NCBI GenBank assembly: GCA_020630295.1
Contig: JAHDBR010000015.1
Location: forward strand, 1 to 47,686
Length of the DNA stretch: 47,686 bases
Direction of reading: 5' to 3'
Source of the DNA: Sphingomonadaceae bacterium
Lineage (GTDB): Bacteria; Pseudomonadota; Alphaproteobacteria; Sphingomonadales; Sphingomonadaceae
Below the pieces are notes generated by a model. The model was not told the DNA's origin. It searched no databases and saw nothing but the letters and a program-made list of their open reading frames with translations. This document shows positions 37,573 through 47,686 of this stretch, piece by piece (within the stretch, counting starts at the first letter, position 1; the number at the start of each line of letters is the position of its first letter). The position numbers and the translations under genes were made by a program.

Positions 37573-39168
37573 GTGAATGAATTTGCCGCCCTCATCGATG
37601 CGCTGGTCTATACCCGCAGTCGCAACGAGAAATTGCGTCTGATCGCAGAGTATTTGCGCAATACGTCCGATCCGGATCGTGGATGGGCACTGGCTGCGCT
37701 TACCGACGGGCTTGATTTCCCTGCCGTCAAATCGTCAACCATACGCAATGCGATGAAAGAACGGGTCGATCCCGTTCTATGGACGCTTAGCCGCGATTTT
37801 GTTGGCGATACGGCAGAGACCGCCAGCCTGTTATGGCCGGAACCTATTGCGGACCAGCCAGAGGCGCCCGGCGTGAGTGAAGCGGTGTCTTTGCTGTCCG
37901 CAATGACTCGCGCCAACGTACTTACCGAGCTGCCCGCATTGCTTGACAGGCTCGATAGTTCAGGACGCTACGCGCTGCTCAAACTGGCCACTGGCGCAAT
38001 GCGCATCGGCATCTCCGCACGGCTTGGCAAAACGGCATTTGCGCAAGCTTTTGGGGTGTCCGTGGATGATGTTGAAGAATATTGGCACGCTCTGAAACCG
38101 CCGTACTCTGGTCTGTTTGAATGGGCGGCCGATGGCGGAGAGCCGCCTGACACTGAAAATATTCCATTGTTTCGTCCATTCATGCTCGCGCATCCGCTGG
38201 AGGATACGATAGTATCGATGGATGAGTACGCGGCAGAATGGAAATGGGACGGAATTCGCGTGCAGCTCGTCCATGTCGCAGGGCAGACACGTCTCTATTC
38301 CCGCTCTGGTGACGATATTTCCGCCACTTTCCCGGAGTTGCTTAGTGCTCTCGAGATACCGGCGGTGTTGGACGGGGAATTACTGGTTCGGGGAACCGCA
38401 CAAGGCGGCGAAGAAGGCGGGGCGGCCAGCTTTAACGCTCTGCAGCAGCGATTGGGCCGCAAAACAGTAAGCAAGAAGATGCTGGCCGAAGCGCCGGCAT
38501 TTGTCAGGCTTTACGATGCTATCAATATCGAGGGCGATGATTTGCGCGCCCTGCCATGGGAGAACCGGCGCGCTCGGCTCGAAGAATTTGTTCCGCGCCT
38601 GCCGGAAAGCCATTTCGACATTTCGCAGATCGTCGAGGCGGAGGATTTTGCGCAGCTCGCGAAGATACGCGAGGGGACCCGCGATGACGCCATTGAGGGG
38701 CTGATGCTGAAAAAGCGCGACGCACCCTACATTGCCGGCCGCAAGACCGGATTATGGTATAAATGGAAACGCGACCCGCTGCTGATCGACTGCGTAATGA
38801 TGTATGCGCAGCGCGGAAGCGGGAAACGCAGCAGTTTCTATTCCGACTACACATTCGGGTGCTGGAATGGGGACCCCGATCAGGGTGCAGAGCTATTGCC
38901 GGTGGGCAAGGCCTATTCCGGTTTTACCGATGCGGAATTGAAGAAGCTGGACAAGTTTGTGCGGCAGAATACCTTAAATCGCTTCGGGCCGGTCCGCGAA
39001 GTTGAGAAATCCATGGTGCTTGAGATTGCATTTGACAGCGTTCATTCCAGCAAGCGGCACAAATCGGGTCTGGCGATGCGGTTTCCGCGCATTCACCGCA
39101 TCCGCTGGGACAAACCGGCACATGAGGCCGACCGGATTGACAATTTGAAAGCCCTGATGCGGGATTGA
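37573..39168 (+). CDS. ATP-dependent DNA ligase (cisplatin/LigB-type associated with the Lhr/exonuclease cluster)
   Basis: GTG start at 37573 (VNEFAALIDALVYTRSRNEKLRLIAEYLR). Motif I AEWKWDGIRVQ, motif IV-like EGLMLKKRDAPYIAGRKTGLWYKWKRDP. Confidence 0.92.
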   Translation: MNEFAALIDALVYTRSRNEKLRLIAEYLRNTSDPDRGWALAALTDGLDFPAVKSSTIRNAMKERVDPVLWTLSRDFVGDTAETASLLWPEPIADQPEAPGVSEAVSLLSAMTRANVLTELPALLDRLDSSGRYALLKLATGAMRIGISARLGKTAFAQAFGVSVDDVEEYWHALKPPYSGLFEWAADGGEPPDTENIPLFRPFMLAHPLEDTIVSMDEYAAEWKWDGIRVQLVHVAGQTRLYSRSGDDISATFPELLSALEIPAVLDGELLVRGTAQGGEEGGAASFNALQQRLGRKTVSKKMLAEAPAFVRLYDAINIEGDDLRALPWENRRARLEEFVPRLPESHFDISQIVEAEDFAQLAKIREGTRDDAIEGLMLKKRDAPYIAGRKTGLWYKWKRDPLLIDCVMMYAQRGSGKRSSFYSDYTFGCWNGDPDQGAELLPVGKAYSGFTDAELKKLDKFVRQNTLNRFGPVREVEKSMVLEIAFDSVHSSKRHKSGLAMRFPRIHRIRWDKPAHEADRIDNLKALMRD

Positions 39169-39218
39169 GTTGCTATTTGCAACTTAGTGAGTTAGTGGGC
39201 GTCTAAAGGAGCACTCTT

Positions 39219-39734
39219 ATGACACTCTACGACCAATCAATCGCTGTATATCGCCAAGGACTTTCCGTATTGACGGGTCTGCTCACTAAGGCAGAGGCTC
39301 ATGCGAAAGGCGACGCTCTTCTTGAAGCGAAACTGGCCGATGATATGCATCCTCTGAAGGTGCAGATCCGGTTTCTGTCGAACCAGCCAGGCGAAGCGGC
39401 GGAGCGGCTGGCCGGGGTGAGCTTTACATCGCGCGACAATGATGATGCGACGCTGTCAGAGGCTAAAGACGCAATCGGCAAGACAGTTGCGCATCTTGAA
39501 GCTATTGAAGAGTCTGCAATGCTGGCCGCCGACACAGTGACGGTCATGGACCTGCCGAATGGTATGCAGTTCACGATGAAGCTGGATGAATATGTCCGCG
39601 ACTGGGCAATGCCGAATTTCTATTTTCACCTGACTACCGCTTACGCCATTCTGCGCAGTGAAGGTGTCGAATTGGGCAAGGCCGACTTCGTCCCGCATAT
39701 GTTCAAATACGCCACGAAGATGCCCGACGCATGA
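39219..39734 (+). CDS. DUF1993 family protein
   Basis: MTLYDQSIAVYRQGLSVLTGLLTKAEAHA...LADDMHPLKVQIRFLSNQPGEAAERLAG...MPNFYFHLTTAYAILRSEGVELGKADF typical of DUF1993. Confidence 0.85.
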   Translation: MTLYDQSIAVYRQGLSVLTGLLTKAEAHAKGDALLEAKLADDMHPLKVQIRFLSNQPGEAAERLAGVSFTSRDNDDATLSEAKDAIGKTVAHLEAIEESAMLAADTVTVMDLPNGMQFTMKLDEYVRDWAMPNFYFHLTTAYAILRSEGVELGKADFVPHMFKYATKMPDA

Positions 39735-39792
39735 ACCAGTAGCCACCTGCAGACAGGGCATGGCGCAAGTTGCGCTGCGCAACTCGGCCCGG

Positions 39793-40365
39793 CTACTGCT
39801 GATCCATCTCGGCCACTGCCGCACTATGGTGCCGCGCATTCTCGGCATAATGGGCCACGCCCATTCGCATACCGGCAATCGCGGCCTCGTTCAGATCCTT
39901 CAGATATTTCGCCGGGCGCCCTGCCCACAATGTGCGCGGTTCCATAACCTTGCCTTCGGTCAACATCGCGCCTGCCGCCAGCATCGCATCAGATCCGATG
40001 CGTGCCTTGTTCATCGCAATTGCTCCCAGCCCTATAAAGCCCCGATCCTCCACGATACAGCCATGGACCATTGCCATGTGACCGACCAGCACATCGTCTC
40101 CGATGATAGCGGGCGAACCATCCGGATCGCCTGGCCGCTCTGGGTCGCAATGAACGACGCTGCCGTCCTGAATATTTGTCCTCTGGCCAATCACGATCCG
40201 GCTGACATCGGCGCGCAGGACACAATTATACCACACCGAACTATCAGCGCCGATTTCAACATCGCCAACGATAACGCAGCCCGGAGCGATAAAGGCACTG
40301 TCATGGATTCGCGGTGATTTGCCATGAATGGGCACGATCGTGACACCGGGTCTAGTGATACTCAT
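39793..40365 (-). CDS. Gamma carbonic anhydrase family protein
   Basis: ATG at 40365 (MSITRPGVTIVPIHGKSPRIHDSAFIAPGCVIVGDVEIGADSSVWYNCVLRADV); hexapeptide repeats with His ligands. Confidence 0.93.
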   Translation of the reverse strand: MSITRPGVTIVPIHGKSPRIHDSAFIAPGCVIVGDVEIGADSSVWYNCVLRADVSRIVIGQRTNIQDGSVVHCDPERPGDPDGSPAIIGDDVLVGHMAMVHGCIVEDRGFIGLGAIAMNKARIGSDAMLAAGAMLTEGKVMEPRTLWAGRPAKYLKDLNEAAIAGMRMGVAHYAENARHHSAAVAEMDQQ

Positions 40366-40914
40366 CAGGCTTTCTCCTGCCATTGCTGCTTGGTCAGACT
40401 ATACTGGATTGTCATGCGATCCGCTGCCGGAAAATCCGGGTCTTCAAAGTCGAGATCGGCGCGGCGCTGCATACCCAGCTTCTCCATCAGCTTCCAGCTG
40501 CCAATATTGGTCATGCTGGTCAGTGCGACCACGTGAGGCGCATCCACCGGACCGAAGGCCCAATCCAAAACAGCCCGCATCGCCTCTTCCGCATATCCGC
40601 GCCGCCAACGATCTTCGCGAACTAACCAGCCGATTTCATGATCGCCTTGATTTGACGCGATGGGATTGTCGACGCGCTTTATTCCGCAATGTCCGACCAT
40701 TTCGCCGGTCTTTTTCTCAATCATGAAAAGAAAGCTGAAACCCTCGCGCGCATACAGCGCCATGCTCTTAGCATGCTTTGCCTCTATCTCGTGCAGCTCT
40801 TTTGTACCCCCTAACCGCGCCATCACAGCCGGGGTATTTAGGATGCGATTATGGAGCTCTGCATCGCCATCGGCTATCGTTCGCAAAACCAAACGGTCTG
40901 TTTCGGCGATGATA

Positions 40915-40922
<8 letters not shown>
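40365..40922 (-). CDS. GNAT family N-acetyltransferase (RimJ/RimL-like), copy B
   Basis: ETDRLVLRTIADGDAELHNRIL, EIGWLVREDRWRRGYAEEAMRAVLDWAF, MTNIGSWKLMEKLGMQRRADLDFEDPDF. GTG start at 40922. Confidence 0.9.
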
Positions 40923-42505
<1,583 letters not shown>

Positions 42506-42530
42506 TCAAACCAATTGGCACGCGCGCAAA

Positions 42531-44147
42531 TCAAGTAACTTTTTTGGGCTCTTCCAGCTTGTCAATCTCGCGAACCGGCTCGTCTTCTACCGGCTGCGCC
42601 GATTTCAAATCACCCAGCGCCGCACCTGCTTCGACTTGCTTCAAGGTCGCCAGCGATTGCCGGAACCGGCGCAGTTCATCGCCGGATAATTGGGCGCGGG
42701 TCACAAATTTGACCGATGCCGGATTAACCGAGCGGCCATTGCGATACATCTCATAATGCAGATGCGGTCCGGTAGAGAGGCCGGTCGATCCGACATAGCC
42801 GATCACTTGGCCGCGGCGAACCGATTGGCCGTTCCGCACTGCGATGCGGCTCATATGGCAATAGCGCGTGGCCATTCCGCTACCGTGATTCAGCCGCACG
42901 GCATTGCCGCAGCCACCCATCCGGCCAGCGCCGACCACGCGGCCGTCGGTTACCGCAACAATAGGTGTGCCGCGCGAGGCGCGGAAATCCAGGCCAGCGT
43001 GCATCCTGCGGTAACCCAAGATCGGATGGCGGCGCATCCCGTAGCGGGAACTGATCGCACCCGGAACCGGCGCCAGCAATCCGCTGCGTTGTTCGCCAAC
43101 GCCTGATGCCTCGAAAAAGCGCCCTTTTGATCCCCAGCGCATAAGCTGGGTCTTGGGTTTGCCATCGCGGTCGATGCCGGCATAGAGCAGCTTACCCGCC
43201 TGACGCTCACCTGTGGCGGCGCGGCGATGCGATACGATAATGTCGAATGTATCGGTCGAGCGCACTGACCGGTCGAGATCCATCTTGTCGCCAAGTGTCT
43301 CCAGATATTGCTGGACCGCACTAGCAGGCGCACCGGCTGCCCGCGCCGAGCGGTACAGACTATTCCCGACAATACCGCGAATGCGAAGCGGCGTATCATC
43401 CACCTCGATAGGCATCCGTTTCAAGACCAGATTTCCATCTATTCTGTCGACCGACAGTGCCAGGTCAAACCTCGCACGAAAATTGAGTGAATCCAGCGGA
43501 CGCGGATCGCCCGGAGAGAGCCTACGGCCAAGCGTTATGTCAACTTGTGTACCAGGGTCTATTTCACCCAGGGACATTGTCTGCGCGACCAATCCGCTGA
43601 CCCGCTGTGCATCGCCGGAGCCGACGCCTGCACGCTGCAGCATCCGTCCAAAGCTATCACCCTTTGCCAAGGTGGCAAGTAACTGAAGCTGCGGACGCTC
43701 GGGGGCGCTTTTTAGCGGGATCACCGCAGGCGTTGCGCCCATATGCCGGCCGCTATCGGCGCCCAGTGCAAGAGGCAGGATCATCTGACTGCGAAATTCG
43801 TCACGCACGTCATCGTCAATCTGCATAGCAGGCGCGGCTTCAAGCGGTGAAAAATCTGGCCACATCGCCAACGCCACCGCCGACAGGGCAATCATTGTAC
43901 CAAGGCCGCGGAACCAGCGGCCGCTACCGATACTTTCAGCAAGATCGGGAGCGATATCCATTGCGTCCAGTTTTTCCGATGCGCTGAAGCGCCACTCGTC
44001 AAACTTCTCGGCAAAGCCGCGGGCCCGTTGAATTACCTTCGGGCTTCCATCATCCAGAATCTGCGCGTGAGAAAGCGTGACTGCGCGCCATGGCGCAGCA
44101 TCATTTTCCGCTCCAGCGGATTCTTCGCTTTTGCGCGGGTTAAACAA
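42531..44147 (-). CDS. M23 family metallopeptidase with long N-terminal cytoplasmic region and TM
   Basis: SRYGMRRHPILGYRRMHAGLDFRASRGTPIVAVTDGRVVGAGRMGGCGNAVRLNHGSGMATRYCHMSRIAVRNGQSVRRGQVIGYVGSTGLSTGPHLHYEMYRNGRSVNP. Confidence 0.93.
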   Translation of the reverse strand: MFNPRKSEESAGAENDAAPWRAVTLSHAQILDDGSPKVIQRARGFAEKFDEWRFSASEKLDAMDIAPDLAESIGSGRWFRGLGTMIALSAVALAMWPDFSPLEAAPAMQIDDDVRDEFRSQMILPLALGADSGRHMGATPAVIPLKSAPERPQLQLLATLAKGDSFGRMLQRAGVGSGDAQRVSGLVAQTMSLGEIDPGTQVDITLGRRLSPGDPRPLDSLNFRARFDLALSVDRIDGNLVLKRMPIEVDDTPLRIRGIVGNSLYRSARAAGAPASAVQQYLETLGDKMDLDRSVRSTDTFDIIVSHRRAATGERQAGKLLYAGIDRDGKPKTQLMRWGSKGRFFEASGVGEQRSGLLAPVPGAISSRYGMRRHPILGYRRMHAGLDFRASRGTPIVAVTDGRVVGAGRMGGCGNAVRLNHGSGMATRYCHMSRIAVRNGQSVRRGQVIGYVGSTGLSTGPHLHYEMYRNGRSVNPASVKFVTRAQLSGDELRRFRQSLATLKQVEAGAALGDLKSAQPVEDEPVREIDKLEEPKKVT

Positions 44148-44334
44148 CGCGCTCTCCTGATTGAAGCCGCGATGTATGTGCGACCCGGCCCGAAGACCTC
44201 CTATGCAGATTTCTCTGCCAATTTAAAGTTAACAGCCATTTAAGTTGCGGTAATCGGGCGCAATTGCGCGGCAGGCTGTTTATGGCCCGATTCGGGTGGT
44301 TGCGGCAGGGACTGACGAGTGCCACATTCTAGCG

Positions 44335-46854
44335 GTGACCGGTCGCTCCCCCAACTCTTCCACTATCAAGGCTGTGCTGGGCCCGACTAATACCGGCAAG
44401 ACGCATTTGGCAATTGAGCGGATGTGTGCACATTCGAGCGGTGCGATGGGGTTTCCGCTGCGTCTGCTGGCGCGAGAGGTCTATGACCGTGTTGTTAAAA
44501 TCAAAGGCGAAAAGCAGGTCGCGCTCATAACCGGCGAAGAGCGGATCGAGCCACCGGACGCGCGCTATTTCTGCTGCACGGCAGAGGCCATGCCCAAAAC
44601 CGCTGGCGGGCCGAATGGTGATTTGGCGTTTATCGCACTGGATGAAGCGCAATTGGGCGCAAACCGCGAACGCGGTCATATATTCACCGATCATTTGCTA
44701 CATACCCGCGGCAGGGAAGAAACCATGCTGCTGGGCGCCGCCACATTGGAGCCGCTGGTGCGCAATTTGTTGCCGCGTGCAGAGATCGTCAAACGGCCCC
44801 GCTTCTCCACTTTAACCCATATTGGCCCGCGCAAATTGTCCCGCCTGCCCCCGCGGAGCGCTATCGTCGCCTTCTCGGCAGAGCAGGTTTACGCGGTGGC
44901 GGAGATGTTGCGCCGGTTTCGCGGCGGGTCCGCAGTGGTGATGGGCGCGCTTAGCCCTGAAACCCGCAATAAGCAGGTCGAATTGTTCCAGTCGGGCGAG
45001 GTGGACTATATTGTTGCCACCGATGCCATTGGCATGGGCCTGAACCTGGATATAAACCACGTCGCTTTTGCCGCGCTGAAGAAGTTTGACGGTATTCGCC
45101 AGCGACGCCTGATCCCAGCCGAAATGGCGCAGATCGCCGGCCGTGCAGGCCGTCACCAGACAGATGGCACATTCGGGACACTCGCCGGCGCGGGCAAGGG
45201 AATCGAACCTTCCGAATTTACCGAGGAAGAGATTTACGCCGTCGAGGAGCACCGCTTCGCCCCCCTTACAAAATTGTTCTGGCGCGATTCACAACCGCGA
45301 TACAGTTCGGTAGCAACGCTGATTTCCGATCTCGAGCGGATCCCAAATGAAGCCGAACTAAAGGTGATGCCCGAAACCGTCGATCTTGCGGTGCTGAAAC
45401 GATTGGCGGAGGAGCCGTTCGCCGCAGGCGTCAAGGGGCCAGCCCAAGTACGCAGATTTTGGGATGTGTGTTCGCTGCCCGACTTCCGTCAACAAGGCGC
45501 AGAGACCCATTCCCGGTTTGTCGCGCGTCTGTGGCAGGATCTGCGCCATGATTATCTGGGCGCTGATTTTGTGGCGGCACGTATTTCCGAACTCGACAAT
45601 ATGCAGGGCGATATTCACGCCCTTCAGGGCCGCATCGCGGCAATTCGCAGTTGGGCGTATATTTGCCAGCGGCCCGATTGGGTTCTAGCGCGTGACGAGA
45701 TGGCCAGCCGCGCCCGCGCTGTTGAGGCGAAACTGTCCGATGCACTGCATGGCAGGCTGACCGAAAGATTTGTGAACAGAAGGACTGCACTACTGATGAA
45801 AGCTCTGGGCCAAGATGCCTCAATGCTATCCGTAACTCTGGCTGAGGACGGCGCGCTATGCGTGGAGGATGAACCGATCGGCCGGGTCGAGGGGTTCCGC
45901 TTTGCAGTTGATCCAAATGCCAATGTAACGGACCGGAAAATGCTCCTGTCGGCAGGCGAGAAAGCTCTGCCGCGCATTCTGGGCGAACGCGCCCGCGTGC
46001 TTGCTAATGAAGGGCTTGGTGAATTGCAGCTCCGCAAAGGCGCCGTGTGGTGGAAAGGGCAGAAAATTGCAGTGCTGCAGAAAGACAGCGCTCCTACCGC
46101 TCCGAAAATCGAGGCTGCCCGCGAACTTTCTGTGCTGTCCGATGCTGACCGCAGCCTGCTCGTTGATGCCATGGAAAGCTGGCTCGCCAAGCAGGCAGAG
46201 CCGCTTGGGGCATTGGCAAAAATGAAGGCCGCGACGCAGGATAGCAATGCGGGCTCCGAGGCACGTGCGCTGCTGCTGACACTGATCGCCGGTCACGGCT
46301 TTGTCTCGCGTGAAAAGGCCGGTTTGGAACATTTACCCAAAGAAATGCGGCCCTTCCTGCGCCGTCTTGGGGTCACTTTTGGTGCGCTGGATATTTTTGC
46401 ACCTGCTTTGCTCAAGCCCGCACCGCGTAATATTCTCCACGCGATGGGGATTGATCGGCGACCGCTGCAGGAGGCTATGATCCCGGTAATTGACGGGGCT
46501 GGTAAATTACCCTCCGGTTACCGCCCGGCAGGCAAGCAGGCGATCCGCCTCGACATTGCGGAGAAGATTGTCAAAGCCGCGCACGAAACGCGGGCGAAGG
46601 CCAGTAAGAAGCGATTTATCATCGATCCTTCTCTCCCGATTTCCACCGGGCTGACACCTGACAGCATCAAACGGCTGTATGGCGCTGCGGGCTTCCGCAT
46701 CCACCCAGCCAGATCATTGGCTGAAAATGCCTATGGTCCCCCTGGACCGGATTTTTGGGAATGGCGTCCGTCGCGGCGCAAGAAGCAGCGCGAAGCCCCG
46801 GCCAAACCGCGCGAGGGCAATGCGTTTTCAGCATTGGCTGACCTCGTCCGGTAA
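44335..46854 (+). CDS. SUV3-like DEAD/DExH helicase
   Basis: ORF open from 44296; GTG 44335 is the likely start (other starts possible). IKAVLGPTNTGKTHLAIERM Walker A, FIALDEAQL, FQSGEVDYIVATDAIGMGLNLDINHVAF, QIAGRAGRH. Confidence 0.93.
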   Translation: MTGRSPNSSTIKAVLGPTNTGKTHLAIERMCAHSSGAMGFPLRLLAREVYDRVVKIKGEKQVALITGEERIEPPDARYFCCTAEAMPKTAGGPNGDLAFIALDEAQLGANRERGHIFTDHLLHTRGREETMLLGAATLEPLVRNLLPRAEIVKRPRFSTLTHIGPRKLSRLPPRSAIVAFSAEQVYAVAEMLRRFRGGSAVVMGALSPETRNKQVELFQSGEVDYIVATDAIGMGLNLDINHVAFAALKKFDGIRQRRLIPAEMAQIAGRAGRHQTDGTFGTLAGAGKGIEPSEFTEEEIYAVEEHRFAPLTKLFWRDSQPRYSSVATLISDLERIPNEAELKVMPETVDLAVLKRLAEEPFAAGVKGPAQVRRFWDVCSLPDFRQQGAETHSRFVARLWQDLRHDYLGADFVAARISELDNMQGDIHALQGRIAAIRSWAYICQRPDWVLARDEMASRARAVEAKLSDALHGRLTERFVNRRTALLMKALGQDASMLSVTLAEDGALCVEDEPIGRVEGFRFAVDPNANVTDRKMLLSAGEKALPRILGERARVLANEGLGELQLRKGAVWWKGQKIAVLQKDSAPTAPKIEAARELSVLSDADRSLLVDAMESWLAKQAEPLGALAKMKAATQDSNAGSEARALLLTLIAGHGFVSREKAGLEHLPKEMRPFLRRLGVTFGALDIFAPALLKPAPRNILHAMGIDRRPLQEAMIPVIDGAGKLPSGYRPAGKQAIRLDIAEKIVKAAHETRAKASKKRFIIDPSLPISTGLTPDSIKRLYGAAGFRIHPARSLAENAYGPPGPDFWEWRPSRRKKQREAPAKPREGNAFSALADLVR

Positions 46855-46878
46855 TGCGCGAGGTCGTGTCTTTCAAAC

Positions 46879-47136
46879 ATGCGGATTGACCGGTTGCTCT
46901 GCTATTTACGGTTCGTCAAAACCCGCAGCCAGGCGCAAGGCCTGATTGATACCGGCCATGTCAGATGCAATTCGGCCCGCATCTTGCGGACCAGTCAAAC
47001 CGTTCAACCGGAAGATGTGCTTACCATCCCCTTGGGCAAGCGCGTGCTGGTCGTCCAAATTCTGTCCTTGCCGGAACGGCGCGGATCGGCAGCAGAGGCA
47101 CGGTCGCACTATCAGTTGCTTGACCCCAGCCCGTAA
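46879..47136 (+). CDS. S4 domain RNA-binding protein (Hsp15-like)
   Basis: MRIDRLLCYLRFVKTRSQAQGLIDTGHVRCNSARILRTSQTVQPEDVLTIPLGKRVLVVQILSLPERRG. Confidence 0.9.
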   Translation: MRIDRLLCYLRFVKTRSQAQGLIDTGHVRCNSARILRTSQTVQPEDVLTIPLGKRVLVVQILSLPERRGSAAEARSHYQLLDPSP

Positions 47137-47185
47137 GGTCCATAGCAGGGGCGAAAGCGTTACAGAATAAAGGACCACGCCAGCC

Positions 47186-47524
47186 ATGACTTATGTCGTC
47201 ACCGAAGCGTGCATTAAGTGCAAATATACCGATTGCGTTGAAGTCTGCCCCGTGGATTGTTTCTACGAAGGCGAGAATATGCTGGTCATCAATCCGAGCG
47301 AATGCATCGACTGCGGCGTGTGCGAGCCTGAATGCCCTGCGGAAGCGATTCTGCCTGACACCGAAGACGGGCTGGAAAAAGTTCTGGAGCTGAACACCAA
47401 ATATTCAGCTGAATGGCCAAACATCACCAGCCAGAAAGAACCACCTGCCGACGCTGACGATTTCAAAGGCGTCGAAGGCAAGATGGAGAAGTTCTTCTCC
47501 GCAGAACCAGGCGAGGGCGATTAA
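47186..47524 (+). CDS. fdxA: Ferredoxin FdxA (3Fe-4S/4Fe-4S)
   Basis: [55 protein letters not shown]. Confidence 0.97.
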   Translation: MTYVVTEACIKCKYTDCVEVCPVDCFYEGENMLVINPSECIDCGVCEPECPAEAILPDTEDGLEKVLELNTKYSAEWPNITSQKEPPADADDFKGVEGKMEKFFSAEPGEGD

Positions 47525-47634
47525 GTCGCCGCCTGCGGACACTCGCAAGAACCACTCTAGCGCAAACTGCTGACCAATAATTGCGCCGCTGGCCAAGGGC
47601 ATAGCGGCCCCAATATCCTGCCTATCCAAAAGCG

Positions 47635-47655
47635 ATTCGCAATTTTGTTGCGAAT
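47635..47655. promoter_or_regulatory. Inverted repeat ATTCGCAA-TTTTG-TTGCGAAT just upstream of a TATAAT box
   Basis: Perfect 8-bp dyad; TATAAT at 47662-47667. Confidence 0.45.
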
Positions 47656-47686
47656 GTGCTATATAATGTTGCGACCGCGCCGGTTT

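Noticed and set aside
39168-39218. GTTGC-TATTT-GCAAC inverted repeat before the DUF1993 gene
   Set aside because: 5-bp stem, short and without supporting context.

Overview
The window looks like alphaproteobacterial (probably Sphingomonadales/Erythrobacteraceae-type) chromosome; this taxonomic call is inferred from gene order and protein similarity by eye. The left ~20 kb is a Wzx/Wzy-type surface polysaccharide locus. It carries an EpsG/Wzy-like polymerase, acyltransferases, two GT4-type glycosyltransferases, an AsnB-like amidotransferase, a Wzx flippase, a sulfotransferase-like protein, an FkbM methyltransferase, a WcaJ-type initiating transferase, a uronate epimerase and WecB/WecC. Three Kdo biosynthesis genes (kdsD/kpsF, kdsB, kdsA) are embedded in it. 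The rest is mostly conserved core: coq7, dsbB, ctpA-envC-rlmH-rsfS-nadD, an M23 peptidase/bactofilin pair, fadD, a DUF1013/TrcR gene, clpA, a ligase-associated exonuclease plus ATP-dependent ligase, a hemB-GNAT-GNAT-gammaCA chain, a SUV3-like helicase, an S4 protein and fdxA. I see no CRISPR array, tRNA/rRNA, IS element or phage. The observations most worth following up are: the Kdo genes inside an EPS locus that also encodes an Asp-box (sialidase-like) propeller protein; a terminator-like hairpin and 27-codon ORF in the trcR leader; a 62-nt M23/bactofilin overlap that encodes a likely MFSK membrane-targeting N-terminus; a perfect LacI/Cra-type palindrome; and a histone-H1-like tail on ClpA. 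I found no clearly new multi-gene system; the EPS/Kdo/propeller combination is the closest candidate and is a hypothesis.
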